DNA of 64,000 bases from Lagopus muta (Eukaryota; Chordata; Aves; Galliformes; Phasianidae): positions 11,780,001-11,844,000 of the forward strand of contig NC_064443.1 of assembly GCF_023343835.1 (NCBI RefSeq), read 5' to 3'. This document shows positions 34,692-46,575 of the stretch, in pieces. Position 1 is the stretch's first letter, and each line of letters starts with the position of its first letter. The position numbers and the translations under genes were made by a program. The notes under the pieces are model-generated. The model was not told where the DNA came from, did no database searches, and saw only the letters and a list, made by a program, of their open reading frames with translations.

Positions 34692-37600
34692 CTAATCTTG
34701 CTTCCTGGGGGCACAGCCTTCCATCTCCAGCAGCTCTGGCCAACCATCATATTTATTTGTTTTCTGGTCATTTTTGATGTGCTACAGGAAAAAAAAGAGA
34801 AAAAAAAAACATTATGAAGAGAGTGGCACTGGGCATATTTGCAGTGAGGCGAAGCTTGCAGATAGGTGAGTGAGACATGAGAGATGGTGGCTGGGCCATG
34901 TACCTCCTCAAAGGGGCTCTTGTCTTTCATCCCCTTCGCCCCTAAGAAGACCCAGTTGTCTCGAAAGCCCAGCTGGTTCACGTGTCTGCTGCCCAGTGCT
35001 GAAAAAAGTGCCCGTACTTTGTCGTTCATCCTGAGGGACAGAAAAAAAAGCATCAGTATGGTGCTGTGCGGGCCCCCTCCTGTCATAGAATCATAGAATC
35101 ATTAAGGTTGGAAAAGACCACTAAGATCGTTAAGTCCAACCACCAACCTACCCAAACATGCCCACTGACCCTCAGTGCCACATCTCTGTGGTTCTTGAGC
35201 ACCTCCAGGGACAGTGACTCTACCACTCCCTGGGCTACAGTGCCAGTGCTTCACCACTCTTTCTAAGAAGAAAGAGCTGGCAGCACGTGGCTGTGGAGGT
35301 TGGCAGCAGCAGCACCCCCAGCCCTAGCACTGCTGCTGGTTTTTGGGCACCTAGGGTCACGCATGGGGCCCAACTCACTTTGTGGAAGCATCGTCATAGG
35401 TGGCTGCCAGCATGATGGTGCCATACTTGATATCTTCGAGGAAGGTCTCCAGCTTTGTAACATCTGAGAGGAGCGTTAGGAAAAAGAAAAGGGTTTTAGT
35501 AGTGCTGTGCATGGTACTGGTGATAGGAAGGTTTGGGACTGCTGCTTGCCTGCTGTGCACGACCATAAGGAGAAATATACTGCTAATTTGGCTAACTAGC
35601 TGTGAGACGTTGCTCATATGAATTAAATTTCCAACACCAGGAATGAGCCTGGCTGCAGAGTTCCTGCCCGGTGGCAGCAGTTTTGTGCACATTGCGGGAG
35701 TTATTCCTTATCCTGCATCTGCTGTGCGGGATGCTCGAGTCCAATGCCCCATCTAGTGGCACAACAGCTGATTGCTGCTTGGGGCTCACAGACTACAAGA
35801 AATCTCATGATGTCGGTGTTTCTCCTTAAAATTCTGGAGTTACCAATATTGTTTTCATGACCAACAAACATAAAGGGTGATTGGTTTAGTGAGATTTTGT
35901 TATTCAGGCTTTTGTAAGTGAGAAGGGAGCCAGAAGCCCAGCTCAGCTGTGACCCTGGGCAGCCACACGTCCACCACCAGAGATGGCCAAAGTCCAGCAG
36001 CCCTTATCTGCACACACAGCAGAGCTGCTACAGTGCTGGTGACTGCTGGCACCGAGGGCACTGTGCTTACCTCCAGAGTACATGTCGAAGGAGCCCACCT
36101 TCAGGAGCTGCCCGCTCTTTCCTAAGGGTTGAAAATTCCCAACACAGTCAGGGTGGGTCTCCAGAGAGGCTCCCCTGCGTCCCAGGCCCATGTGCACCGT
36201 GGTTGATGCTGTCCTGAAGTTGGCTGTGCACAAAGCCTTTGGGCCATGGGGGCCCAACTCACCGTTCACCAGCGCTATGTTCAGCCCTCTGCCAATGTTG
36301 TTCTTCACGGTGCTCATGAGGCTGGAAAGCAGAGACCAGTGAGTGGCAGCAGGCCATGAACCATCCCCAGGCACAAAGACAACACTCTCCACTGTTGTGG
36401 AGTGGTCTGTGCTTGGCAGTCAGAGGCCAAACTTGCCCTGCTGCCACCCCACCCCTCCCCATACTGCTTACATCCTGTCCTCGAAGCAGATGGAAGGTCC
36501 CACCACGTTGGCGGCACCGCTGATGATCCGGAAGGCGAAGTGGTCAGCGGGGCAGTCCTTCTTGTTCTCGCATTTGTGGCGGGGCTGTGGTGGGCCTGGG
36601 GGGAGCAGGGAGCTGTGGGGGGGGACACGAGCCCTGGGGCTGGGGCTGAGGCACGTGTCTGCTGTCAGGGTGCGCTGTGGGGTGAGGCACATTAGGACAG
36701 TGATGGGCGGTGATGGGGTTGGGATGGGACGTAATGAGCTGGAGTTGGGCACTGCTTTGTGTGAACAGAGGGCAGGTGTCACAGGGAGTGTTCACTGCTG
36801 GCACCCATTCAAGCCCAGCCCTGTGTGAGTTTTCTGCCCTGAGTTTCCCCATTTTCAGCTGGGGTGAGGCTTGCAGCCTTACCACATGCATAGGACCCCT
36901 GCTGGCTTCCTGCAGCCCATGGCCTGAGAGTGTTGTGCTGAGGCATGGGATGTGTAAAGGCCCATGTGCCTGATGAAGACACTGCTGTGCTGAAATCTGC
37001 ACAAGGGCCATAGGGAGATCCCCCTGCATTTGTGAAGGTGAGACATTCGTCTTGCAAGCAGTCATCGTGCTCCGACCATTGCCCTCAAGCCCGGATCAGT
37101 GTTGTGTATGAGATGAAGCCAAGAGTGGTACTCACTACTCATGGGCTTTCTGGTGGAACCTGCAGACACAAAGGAGAGGTCAGCATCCCAAGGGCCCACC
37201 AAAACCTCTCCTCGGGGCTGTGAGTATCCCCGGACTCCTGCAGAACTTCCCACTGCCCTGTCCCTGCTGTGCCCACATAACAGAGCTGGTGGCTGTGCCC
37301 CCAACCAGGGGCCGCCATGCACTCACCCAACCAGCTCCGCAGGCTGATGGCTCTCCCTCTGTGCTCAGAGTATGTCTGTATGATGACCCAGAAGCTCAGC
37401 AGTGTGGCCAGCGGCACCAGGATCCGGACCATGCCTGGTGAGAAGAGGACGTGGGTAGGGGGAAGGGCATCCCTGGGGCATCCCGCAGTCTGCATCCCCA
37501 GTTCCCCATGCACATAGTGGCCGCCGTGGCATGGCAGGTGGCCAATACTCCTTTCCTCATCCTCTACAAGGACTCTGGTCTCTTAATTAATGTCTCCAGA

Positions 37601-38162
37601 GTGAGCGGTGATCCTCAGATCGACATCACTCTTCCACCAAAGGGCATTATTCATGCTCCTCTCTGCATTAAAGTTAATCTGATAATTAGTTAGAAAGCAA
37701 TATAAATGCAAGTGTTTCCTATTTTCCCAGTGCTGGGAGGGCTGCTGTCCCCCAATTAGTCACCAACAACAGCCAAGCAGCCACTAATACAAATGTGATT
37801 GGCATTTGGCTTTAAAGCAACACTCACTGGAGCAAAACATTCCTGTCCTGCATGGAAACAGGGTAGAAAAATATACTTAGACTGCAGCTGAATGGCTCTT
37901 ATGGAAGCAGGAACCTCTCAGCAGCCATCACTTCTCAGCCTCTGAAGGTTTTGCTGGGAAATACACAACAGCCTGAAATCTACACAAATATCATAAAAAC
38001 CTGATGCTTATACAAATGACCTTTCCTGCGATGCTGGTGAGGGGATGGCAGGGCAGATGGGCTTGAAATGGGCGATGCAAATGAGAAATAGGTATGAAGA
38101 GCTGTAGAAAATGGGACTGGGAAAAGTAAATGCTCGTCTCCATCCTTACCTGTCACCCGCAT
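34692..38162 (-). CDS. FAM3D: FAM3D, secreted cytokine-like FAM3 family protein, complete
   Basis: Secreted protein of the FAM3 family (cytokine-like beta-beta-alpha fold), expressed mainly in gut in mammals. Coding exons: 38162-38150, 37434-37327, 37159-37136, 36595-36472, 36321-36263, 36121-36071, 35463-35379, 35030-34904, 34781-34692; 681 bases, 226 residues (recalled human protein 224). All introns are GT-AG and the phases fit. Residues 7-25 form a hydrophobic signal/anchor segment. Four family cysteines are visible at 57, 63, 85 and 220. Family stretches are [17 protein letters not shown] at 73-89, [14 protein letters not shown] at 97-110, FDMYSGD near 120-126, [15 protein letters not shown] in exon 8 and [15 protein letters not shown] at 206-220. 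The ATG seems to be one base into its exon after a good acceptor (GTGTTCCCCCAG|C), so an upstream non-coding exon is expected. FAM3A-C are disfavoured by sequence and synteny. No break seen. Confidence 0.94.
34782..34812 (-). promoter_or_regulatory. Polypyrimidine tract of the FAM3D last-exon acceptor
   Basis: On the minus strand, a T-rich tract with two long T-runs ends in TCCTGTAG directly before the last coding exon (start 34781). Confidence 0.75.
35082..35275 (-). mobile_element. CR1 LINE copy inside FAM3D intron 7
   Basis: Plus strand starts with TCATAGAATCATAGAATC (reverse complement of the CR1 tail), then GGTTGGAAAAGACCACTAAG, a block like CAGTGCCACATCTCTGTGG and ends near CTTTCTAAGAAGAAAG. 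It is in the same orientation as FAM3D and fills about 194 of the 348 bases of intron 7 (35031-35378), ending about 50 bases before the exon 8 acceptor. Low divergence suggests a young insertion. Confidence 0.93.
35745..35759 (-). promoter_or_regulatory. CTCF-like motif in FAM3D intron 6
   Basis: On the minus strand, CCACTAGATGGGGCA matches the CTCF core CCASYAGRKGGCRSY at 13 of 15 positions, with G instead of C at position 12 and A at position 15. Motif match only. Confidence 0.35.
36598..36645 (+). other. G-quadruplex-type G-run cluster abutting the FAM3D exon 4 acceptor
   Basis: G-runs of 6, 3, 8, 4 and 4 with loops of 2-11 bases, satisfying the G3+N1-7 pattern over the first part. On the FAM3D coding strand this is the C-rich pyrimidine tract just before exon 4 (start 36595). 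A second acceptor-like CACAG lies 17 bases upstream and would shift the frame. Confidence 0.6.
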
Positions 38163-40619
38163 GCTGGGGGAACACAGCGAGGGGCTGTCACTGGTCCTGC
38201 GTCACCCTGAGCAAGGAGAAACACCGTGAAGCGTGGCTGTAATCCACAAAAACCAGGCGAATGTTAGATGAAAAAGAATTGCTCTGTTAAGCATATTTGC
38301 ATTGACTAAGGTTGGGGACTAAGCCACCATAAATGCATGGATTCCTGTTGGGCATATGCTTGTCCCCACCCTGACGTATCAAAGTCCTGGCTCCGGTGTA
38401 TCAGAGTCATTCTGCAGGCCCCGTGCTGATCCCCTGTCACTCACCAGTGCTGTCCTTTTCCCAGGAACTCTTCCCTGCCGCTGACAAGGAATAGCTCAAG
38501 TGGTGTATTTGCAGGCACAGCCCTGCATCATTTCCTTCTGGGATGATGCAGGGTGAGTTTTCAATATTATGGACTGCAGAATGCCACTGACAGCTTGCAG
38601 TTTAGGCTGGCATGGTCAGAGAGGTCTGCAGAGGAAAGTCCTCTCTTTAAATCAGAAGGAAAAGGAAAGAAACTGGTGCCAAGGGCTGGTGCATTCTCTC
38701 TCTGTTCAGCAAACAATTTTGTCCTCTTAATTTGCATACACTCTGTTGGGCTCATGGTGATGCAGCTGCGGGCATTTCTAACAAGAAGCAGAGTTTGGGA
38801 GCAATTCCTACACTGGCAGAGCAGCACCAGCTCTAAGGACGTGTGGCACAGGAGCACAAATGTTTTCCCTTTCCCTGATCGTGCAGTGTCTTCGCCCATG
38901 TGGATTGGGAAGGGTTGCAAGTGGGATCATGAACCATTTCCCACCCAAACTTGCCCACCTCCCTGCTGCCACCGCGTCCCCCATGGACACACAGCAGATA
39001 CCCACAGGGACCCAATCCTACCGTCCAAATTCGAGGTCACAGCATGGTGTGGTCCGTCCTGGAGCCCAACCTGAAGCCAGAAGGCAGAGCCTCACCTGCA
39101 GCAGTGTGCCCAGTGCTGCTGTGCTCGTAGATAAGCTTGGTGTAGAAAATCTGTAAAGGACCTGCGCTGAGAGTTGCTTTTCCTGTTTGAAGGGTAAATA
39201 AAAAGTAGTGAATTGTAGCAGGGCTGGGCTGAAGGCTGAGGTCAGGTTTGCATGCTATGAAGAAGGAGAGAAATTTTCCTTCCTGTCTGACCCTGTTCTG
39301 GGTCCCCTTGCCAACATTTATGGAAAATGCCCACAGCACTGTGTCTCTGCATCCTCCACAGCCCTTTCCCACTCCCTCCAACCTTGTCCCTACCAGCCCC
39401 AGTGGCCCCTTATCTCTGAAATCCCCCTCTGCAAGACGTGAGACCTCCAGGCTGGTAGTGGGTTGCATTTGGAGCTCTCTGAGCTTCCCTCAAGTGCAAT
39501 GAGTAAAGCCTGCAGCTGGCAATGACTTCAGACCTAGAATATAGAAAGTTGCAAAACGTCCCCATTGTGTCCCAGTCACTGTGGGGGCACACGCCTGCGT
39601 GTGTGTTCCCACTGCACAGTGCTTCACCCAACTCGTGGTTTTCTATGCGTGTATTGATTTCATTGCAGAGGGAGAGAAATGGAAAAATAAACCAATAAAC
39701 ACTACCACTTTGGGGAAGTCATTTATTTATTCGGGCTATTTATTTTCACCTTAATCCCAGGTAAAACTCATTGGGTGAAGTCCCTTAGCAGTGAAATTGA
39801 TGGAATCTGATTGCATTACAAGAGGGCAACCCTCTCCTGGGATTTCTATTATGTTCTCTTTTAATTGTTTGGATTGATTTTTTTTTCTTTTTCTTTTTAT
39901 GCTGGAAAGAGCACAGCGCTCCGCTGTCAGCCAGAGCCACTGGAAGAGAGGGAGAGAAGGAAGGAGCTGCGGAGGACGGCAGGCAATAACCAGAGGTATT
40001 TGTCTAACAAACCGGAAACCTATTTGCTTAAAAACCATTCTGAGAACAAAAAGGTTCCTGTATAAAGATTGCTAAAGATTTCAATGGTGCTTTAGGCATA
40101 GGCTCCACCCAGAGCCTGCCCAGGGGCCCAGGAGATCTGCCTGTGTGCACTGCTGAACTCCTCCCTGGAGCAACACTGTTTGCCAGAGCGTTTCTAATTT
40201 CCTCTGACCATAAAAACATTTGGTTGCATGCTGGCTACTCAGAAGGGTGCCTGTGGCCAGAGCTCCCCCTGCAAGTCAATGGTTAACTAGGGAGAGGCCC
40301 TGCTCCCACTGTGGAGCCGAGCAGGATGCAGGAGGTGGGCAGGGCTGTGGGGCAGTGGCAGTGACCAAGCTGGGCCCAGGAGTGGGACCATGGCCAAATC
40401 CCATCCTGTCTGCAGCTGCTGCTGGAGCACCACTCACTTTCTCCTTTTCACTGCCTTCGTGGAGCTGGGAGCCCCACATGCCATGCCTCTGGCTGCCCCT
40501 TCTTTGCCAGAGACTGGAGGCTTCCTTCTCTAGTCAGCGGTACCATTAACTGCACCACTGGTAGTTAACTTTGCACACACGCACAAGTTCCTTAACCCTG
40601 ACAACACATCTCGTGGCTG

Positions 40620-40930
40620 TCACCCAGTGGCGGTGGCCATCTGGAGGCACGAATCCTGGCAGGAGGTGCGGGGCCACGGGATGGGGCGAGCGGCCGGAGC
40701 GCCACCTGGCAGCAGGAGCGCAGCCGTGGGTGCGTGCTTTGCTTTGTGCCGGCGCGGCAATTGGTGGTGCTGTTGCGCAGCGCATCCATCGCCCGCTGCA
40801 GCCCTGGCGCAGCCCCCGGCGCTCGGAGAGAGGAATAAATAAGGGAAATCATAACCGCTTTTACCATTAAAAGAGAAATTAGCTCGCGCCGCGCTAAGCC
40901 CACAGTTTGCAGCTCTAGCACAGCCAATCC
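40620..40930. promoter_or_regulatory. GC-rich, CpG-bearing islet, candidate promoter or insulator
   Basis: An isolated rise in CG dinucleotides in the intergenic space about 2.5 kb upstream of the FAM3D ATG. On the minus strand it has GATTGGCT (inverted CCAAT box) at about 40922-40929, then further downstream TTATTTATTCC (TATA-like) and a CTCF-like motif at 40698-40712. It could be the start of the FAM3D non-coding first exon or a boundary element; no transcript evidence. Confidence 0.4.
40698..40712 (-). promoter_or_regulatory. CTCF-like motif
   Basis: On the minus strand, CTGCCAGGTGGCGCT matches the CTCF core CCASYAGRKGGCRSY at 13 of 15 positions, with the AGRKGGCRSY half intact. It lies in a GC-rich islet between FAM3D and CFAP20DC. 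Confidence 0.45.
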
Positions 40931-41769
40931 GCTGTTATTGTTCTGCAGGACTCCTCTGCAACCCAACGATGACAAACACCGGGAATTAGAAGAGTGTAAT
41001 TACTCTGTATTAGCTGAATTCACGGTATCGACACAGATCATAAACATCCATTGATTATTCCTAATTTCACATTTTTAGCATTCTGAATTGCAGCAATTAT
41101 GCCTGTCGGAGGCAATTAGCACATCTCCCACTTCCTCAGACCCCCAGTCCCTGCCCTTCCTCTGAGACAGCTTGGTGACTGCTGAGTGAGAACTTGGAGC
41201 ATAAATCCCTCCCCACTGCTACAACACCCAACCCCTCTGCAGCACCCAGCCCCTCTCCATTGCTCCTTTGGCTGCTGAGAGCCTCAAAATGCAGATGGAT
41301 GCCCATGGGGACCTCCAACCCCATAGCCACAGATTCCTTCTGTATGTGATTAACAGTAGGAGTGCTCCAGTGTTCGCTGTCCTCTGCCCAATGCCAGTTG
41401 GTGCTGTGCTGGATATTTTGTTATGAAGCAAAAGCAGTATTAAAAAAAGGGTGTGGATATAGATCATGAATGTTTGCATGGGAAATGTGTGACTCTATTA
41501 GTATCATATCATTAAATCTGTTTCTTAGGCACAGTCAGTGATTTCATTACAAAGTGTAGTGGAGCATAGTGCCAGCTCTGCAGCTCTGATTTGGGCAATT
41601 AATGACAAGAGGAGACAAATCCCAGCCTTACCAATAGCTGTGCCTTTGAGGCTTCCAGTTTGCTTCACTTGCACTAAATATGGAAGGATGTTGGGCAAAG
41701 CACTGCTGGCCAAGTGCTGTGCTCCCAGCTGTGCACTGGGACTCATAGCCTCTTCTCCCAGGTACTGAT

Positions 41770-41943
41770 AATAACACAAGAGGTAATGGCTCTAAGTTGT
41801 GCCAGGGGAGGTTCAGGTTGGATGTTGGGAAAACTTTCTTCTTAGAGAGAGTGGTGATGCACTGGCACAGGCTGCCCAGGGAGTGGTGGAGTCACCGTCC
41901 CTGGAGGTGTTTGACAACTGTGGAGATGTGGCACTGAGGATCA
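41770..41943 (+). mobile_element. CR1 LINE internal 3'-UTR fragment, lacking its 3' end
   Basis: Follows the CR1 consensus closely: a block like GAGGTAATGGCTCTAAGTTG, GGGAGGTTCAGGTTGGATG, GGCACAGGCTGCCCAGGGAG, CACCGTCCCTGGAGGTG and GAGATGTGGCACTGAGG. It stops abruptly at about 41943 without the usual octamer tail, so the 3' part has been lost. Confidence 0.9.
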
Positions 41944-44154
41944 GATGCTTCTATCTGCTCCTCATCTGCAAGTTTCCAGACTGGCCCTATATTAGTTGGA
42001 GGAAGTTGTCTTTGGGCCTTGTTCAGTGAAGTGAGTTCACTTGCAGCTGCTTCTACTGCTTCTGTGTGGCTGAAAAACAATGTTTGAGTGAGCATACGGC
42101 CATCCTGCATGCTGTGCTGCCCAGGTTTGCTTATTGCTTGTGGCAGGGCAGGCTTTGGGGACGCATCATCTGAGTGATGCAAACCTGCTGCTGCTTAGTG
42201 CAATGGGGCAGAATGAGACACTGGGGGTTGGGCTCAGAAGGGGGATGGCAGGGGTGGGAGCCCACCTGGGGACACAGAGATCTTTCCTCTGTGCTGTCAA
42301 TGAGCCCCACCAACCCAGTAAGGCATCACAGTGCCGATAGAATGTCTCTGTAAAAAGTGCAATAGAAATTAAAATCTCCACTGAGAAAAAAAGCCAGTGG
42401 GGCTTTTTGCATCTATTATTTTTATTGTACTCTGGAATGTTTATAAAGTAGATTGCTTTCATCGAGGGAGCACAGCTTTTCTCCCAAGATGTAATTCTGA
42501 GGCTTCTTAAGGAAGATTTCTTCTCACAGAGGAAATAAAAGATAGAAATATGATGCTCCCTGACATTTGAACACGCTACTGAGAATCGGAACGGAAAGAA
42601 ACAAACTCAGAAAGTATCATTTGTACCGCGATCAACTTCAAAAAGTCACCATCTGCTGAGTTACTACCCAGTAACCGCATTGTTGTTGTGATGGTTTGGG
42701 ACTGTCTGCACCCATGGGGCTGCCCTGGTGCCGTGCCTGCACCAGGCAGAAGGAGGGCAGAAGAAATGACATTTCTTGGCATCTCAGGTCTCTGTTATTT
42801 TTCCTTGCTGATTTTATTATAATTCATCATAACAATTCTTTGCCCTCTGTAACTCACCTTGTGCTCACCTTGCATTTTTTTACTCAGTTTGGTCTTCAGC
42901 TGCTCATGGACTCCCAGGAAGGTTGCTAACTTTTTAAAATAAAAGTTCCCCATCAAATTCCATGTCTTCCATCAGCCCTTCTCCAGCTTCTGGTGGTGCT
43001 AAGCAGAATTTAACCCTCTCTGCTGTTAAGGTTTCACTGCCCCCTCTCCACGTACAAAAGATCCCTCTATGGTAATACAGCTGCATACACCAGCTCATGT
43101 CTTTGCTTTCCTGGGTGAACTGGGAACCAATCTACATTGTCAAGGCCACTGTGCCTTTTCTTCTTGCCAGCGTGTTCACTTTCATGCCTTCCCAGTGGCT
43201 GATTTTGGGATGGCAGAAAGAAGGCAATTTCATGCCTTCCCTTGTAGCTGTGGTGTTCTGTGCCTGGTGGCCACCTCTATCATGGCAAACAGCTGTATAC
43301 TTGGCCTAGGCCTGGTGGCCCAAGGGGACCTTGGTGGATTGGTGGCCAGGCAGTGGCTGGTGCCATGAGGTGTGAATGTGTCTGTGCTTTCTGATGTCTT
43401 TCTGCCACTGTTGCTCAAATCGCTTCATTTATTGCAAAATGAAGCAACTCTTTAAAAGCTGAATGAGGATCTGGCACAAAACTCATAAAACCAAAGCAAC
43501 AAAACCCAAAAGATCAGCAATTGCAAAGCGTGGAAATGGTCGATTCTCAGTAAGTTTTATGTTTTTAAGCTTCTTGTAAGTAGAGGATAACTCAAGAAGT
43601 TTCAGAAAGCAAAGGGGTTTTAGCAGGGTGAGAGTGCCTTGAAGGACACCAAACAATATCTCTATTTTTCCCTGTAAATCAGCTGCCTGGGGAAGCCACA
43701 TTACCATTTTGTTGGTGACCTGCTTTGGATTTATCGCCAGGAAAAATCGACATGCACTGAATTGTCTATAATCCTTCCTCAGATGGAGGGGGATGAATGA
43801 GCTGGGATTTTGTTTCTTTGTTGAGATGAAATGTAATTACTTTATGGGGTCTGCATGGTGTGTTAAACTCTGCCAATATTAAAGCGTGATACAAGTTACA
43901 GAGCTGTGCGGGTTGCTGGAGATTTATGGAATAAAAGGTATAATTTCACACTTCACTGCATTTTATTTTGAAGTTGAATGTTGACGTGCTTTTCAGTTGT
44001 TTAGATGTGTTTGTTTAGCCTTTACTCTGGGCTAAGACAAGAGCGCTTGATGAGCAAAGGGCTGTGCTGCTTTGCTTTCTGATGGAAGAGCCAAAGAGTC
44101 CCAGCCTCAAAAAACCTCTTGGAATGCTGTGTGTCTGTAAACCATTCATTGCTC

Positions 44155-44350
44155 GGAGCAGCCAGAAGCGAGCACGAGGGTGGTCAGGGCTGTTGCCCAG
44201 GGACTATTGGAGTCATCTTTCCTGGAGGTTTTCAAGAGAAGGGTAGATGTTGAATGAGTAACACAGTTTGGTACGGTGGTGATGGGTTGGTTGATGGTGG
44301 CACAAGGTGATCCTAGTGGTCTTTCCAACCTTATTAATTCTATGACTCTA
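44155..44350 (+). mobile_element. CR1 LINE 3' fragment
   Basis: Includes GCCCAGGGACTATTGGAGTC, TTTCCTGGAGGTTTTCAAG, a block like GGTGATCCTAGTGGTC and the end TTCCAACCTTATTAATTCTA followed by TGACTCTA. More diverged than the copies at 24.5 and 35.1 kb. Confidence 0.85.
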
Positions 44351-44644
44351 AGACATCATGAGGGATGGGTGTCAGGGAGGAGAGCTGCAGCAAAAGATCC
44401 TTAGCTGCTCTCCTTGAAGCTCCACATTTGCAGGATGGAGTCTGGGACATGGCCCTGAATGTGTCCCTGTAGGACAGAGCCAACACTGAGCTCAGCTGCC
44501 TCACTGGTGCCTAGATATTGGCAACAAGCAACTGCTTTTAGTATAATATTCATGTTTCCCCCACTAATTCCCTGAACTCATCAGCCTTTTCTGGTAATAG
44601 GGTTTCTCCCTTGTGCTGATTTATTAATACTGCATGGAAAAAAG

Positions 44645-44682
44645 GACCTCCTTAAACTTCTTAAGGAAGACCTCCTTAAACT
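44645..44682. repeat. Short duplication, 14-base unit at 24-base spacing
   Basis: GACCTCCTTAAACT occurs at 44645-44658 and again at 44669-44682, separated by TTCTTAAGGA. Confidence 0.85.
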
Positions 44683-45619
44683 CGAAAGGCATTGCAATGC
44701 AACCAGAACAAAATGTGGGCTGTAGCTCTGAACGCTGTGCTTCACAGCGGTGTCTCTGTCTCAGCTGCTTAATAAGGACTCACAACCGATTTTTAGACAG
44801 TCTGTCTGTAATTATTTTCTTCACGAAGTAATTTTGGTTTCACAGGTAAATACCAGTCTCAGCAATTTCCACTCTTCATATGCAATTTGATTTAGAACTG
44901 AACATCCTCTGCCTGCTAAGCAGGTATTTATTGTGGCCGAACTTGTCTGACACATTCCTTGCCTGCGTTGCTGCCTGCCCATGGGTTACTCTGCACTCCT
45001 CACACCTTGGCTTTCCTGCAGACATGCTGAAGGGCTGCAGCACGCCCTTTGGTTTTTCAAGAGGAACTTTGGGAATTTCCATGGAGACGTGGCAGCAGGT
45101 GGTGTGGTGCCCACAGGAGGGACGTTGGCACCAGATGCTCATCCAGAACCACTGTGGTCAATAAACTGTGAATTAATAAGGATTTACGTGATTGTCTGTG
45201 AGAGCTGCGTGACTCGTTAAAGTGTGCTCAGTAACCCAGTTACAAAAGTGCCACTATGTGTGCTTAGTAAAAGACTGTAACAAAGACTGTAACTGCTTTA
45301 AAATATGGTTATAGGCTGTTGCACAAAGGAGAAGCAGTAACTTAAATATGCACAGGCTTTGAATGCACTTAACTTTATCGTGGGTCGCAGTGAATTATGC
45401 AAAGCATGAAAAACAGTTGTCAAAAATACGGAAGAAAGATACAAAGCAAAAATGCAGCCATTCATTCTCAGTGGTAATGTGTTAATGCAGGGGATGGGAA
45501 ACAGCAGCACTGGAAATGGGAAGGGAACGCTCAGCAAACTGAACTCTTCATTGGAAAAACATTTCCAGAGAATAATCATCATCCATGAGCTTTGAAATTA
45601 TCTTGAAATGAATCACAGT

Positions 45620-45775
45620 TCTCCCAGCCAGTCCCTGGGTACAGCCAAGGTGAGGCTGGATGGGCTCTGAGCACCTGATGGAGCTGTAGGTGTCCCTGCT
45701 CATTGCAGGGGGGTTGGACTGATGGCCTTTCGGGGTCCCTTCTGACTCAAACAGTTTTGTGGTTCTATGATGACC
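45620..45775 (+). mobile_element. CR1 LINE 3' fragment
   Basis: Contains GGTGAGGCTGGATGGG, GGAGCTGTAGGTGTCCCTGC, TTGCAGGGGGGTTGGACTG and the tail GTTTTGTGGTTCTATGATG, as in the CR1 3' ends with the GGGGGTTGGA subfamily signature. Confidence 0.85.
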
Positions 45776-46561
45776 CAGGGTTGAATGACAAAACTCAGTG
45801 CCACCATGTGCCCAATGCAACAAACCCACGGCACCATGGGATCCCTCTTTGGAGAGCCTTCCTGATGAGAAAGCAGCAGCCAAATACTTGCACGGGATGT
45901 TTTCTGAGCTGTATGAACACATTATAAAATTACTCAGTGCGATAATAAATGCATCCAGAGCTTTAGTATTTTCCACCTCAGGTGGTAAGGCAGTCGCTGC
46001 GAATAGATTGCTGGAGCGAAGGTTTGTGCCTTTAGCACGGCGGTAGCAGATGGCCTAATAAATATGCAGTGCTCTGAAATGACGCCTGTAATTTGTGACC
46101 TAGGCTTTTTCTGGTCTCCCACAAAGATAAAACACGCAATCATCCAATAATAAACTTGTTAATAGATAAAAAACCCAAGCGGTGTAATGGAAGCGTTGCT
46201 GGAAGCCCAGCAGCATTACAGTGCAGTGACAGTGGTGCTGGGAGCCTGGCCCTGTTGTTTATGGCTGTATGGGACTGTGGCACCCGATGGAGCAGCAGCA
46301 CCCCAAAACTATTCCTGGTTGGGGGAGGTGGATGAGGCATTGCTCATAGTGACTGCAGTGGGATCCAGAGCATCAGAGGGAGAGCTCCTGTGCTGCTGCT
46401 AACAGCAACTTCAACAGGAACCAGAACCAACGAGAAGCACTGTTGTTACATTGACACACTCCCGTGGGTGCTATGAAACCAAGCTTTCAGTTTGTGAGGG
46501 AACTGAATTTCAATAGATTTTTTTTCAAAGTGCCAGAAAAGGTGGCAGCTGAGGATGCCGA

Positions 46562-46575
46562 GTTACTATAGTAAC
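46562..46575. promoter_or_regulatory. Perfect 14-base palindrome resembling an RFX X-box
   Basis: GTTACTATAGTAAC is its own reverse complement. It differs from the RFX X-box pattern GTNRCC-N-RGYAAC by one base in the left half. Function is not shown. Confidence 0.3.

Noticed and set aside
34508-35086. 192-codon minus-strand open frame
   Set aside because: Its middle is the in-frame FAM3D exon 8, but its start and end read through introns; the spliced exons fit FAM3D exactly.
37451-37693. Plus-strand frame ending in a protein-like stretch ([15 protein letters not shown]...)
   Set aside because: It crosses FAM3D intron 1 and exon 2 antisense, has no recognised homolog, and the downstream part looks like ordinary AT-rich intron.
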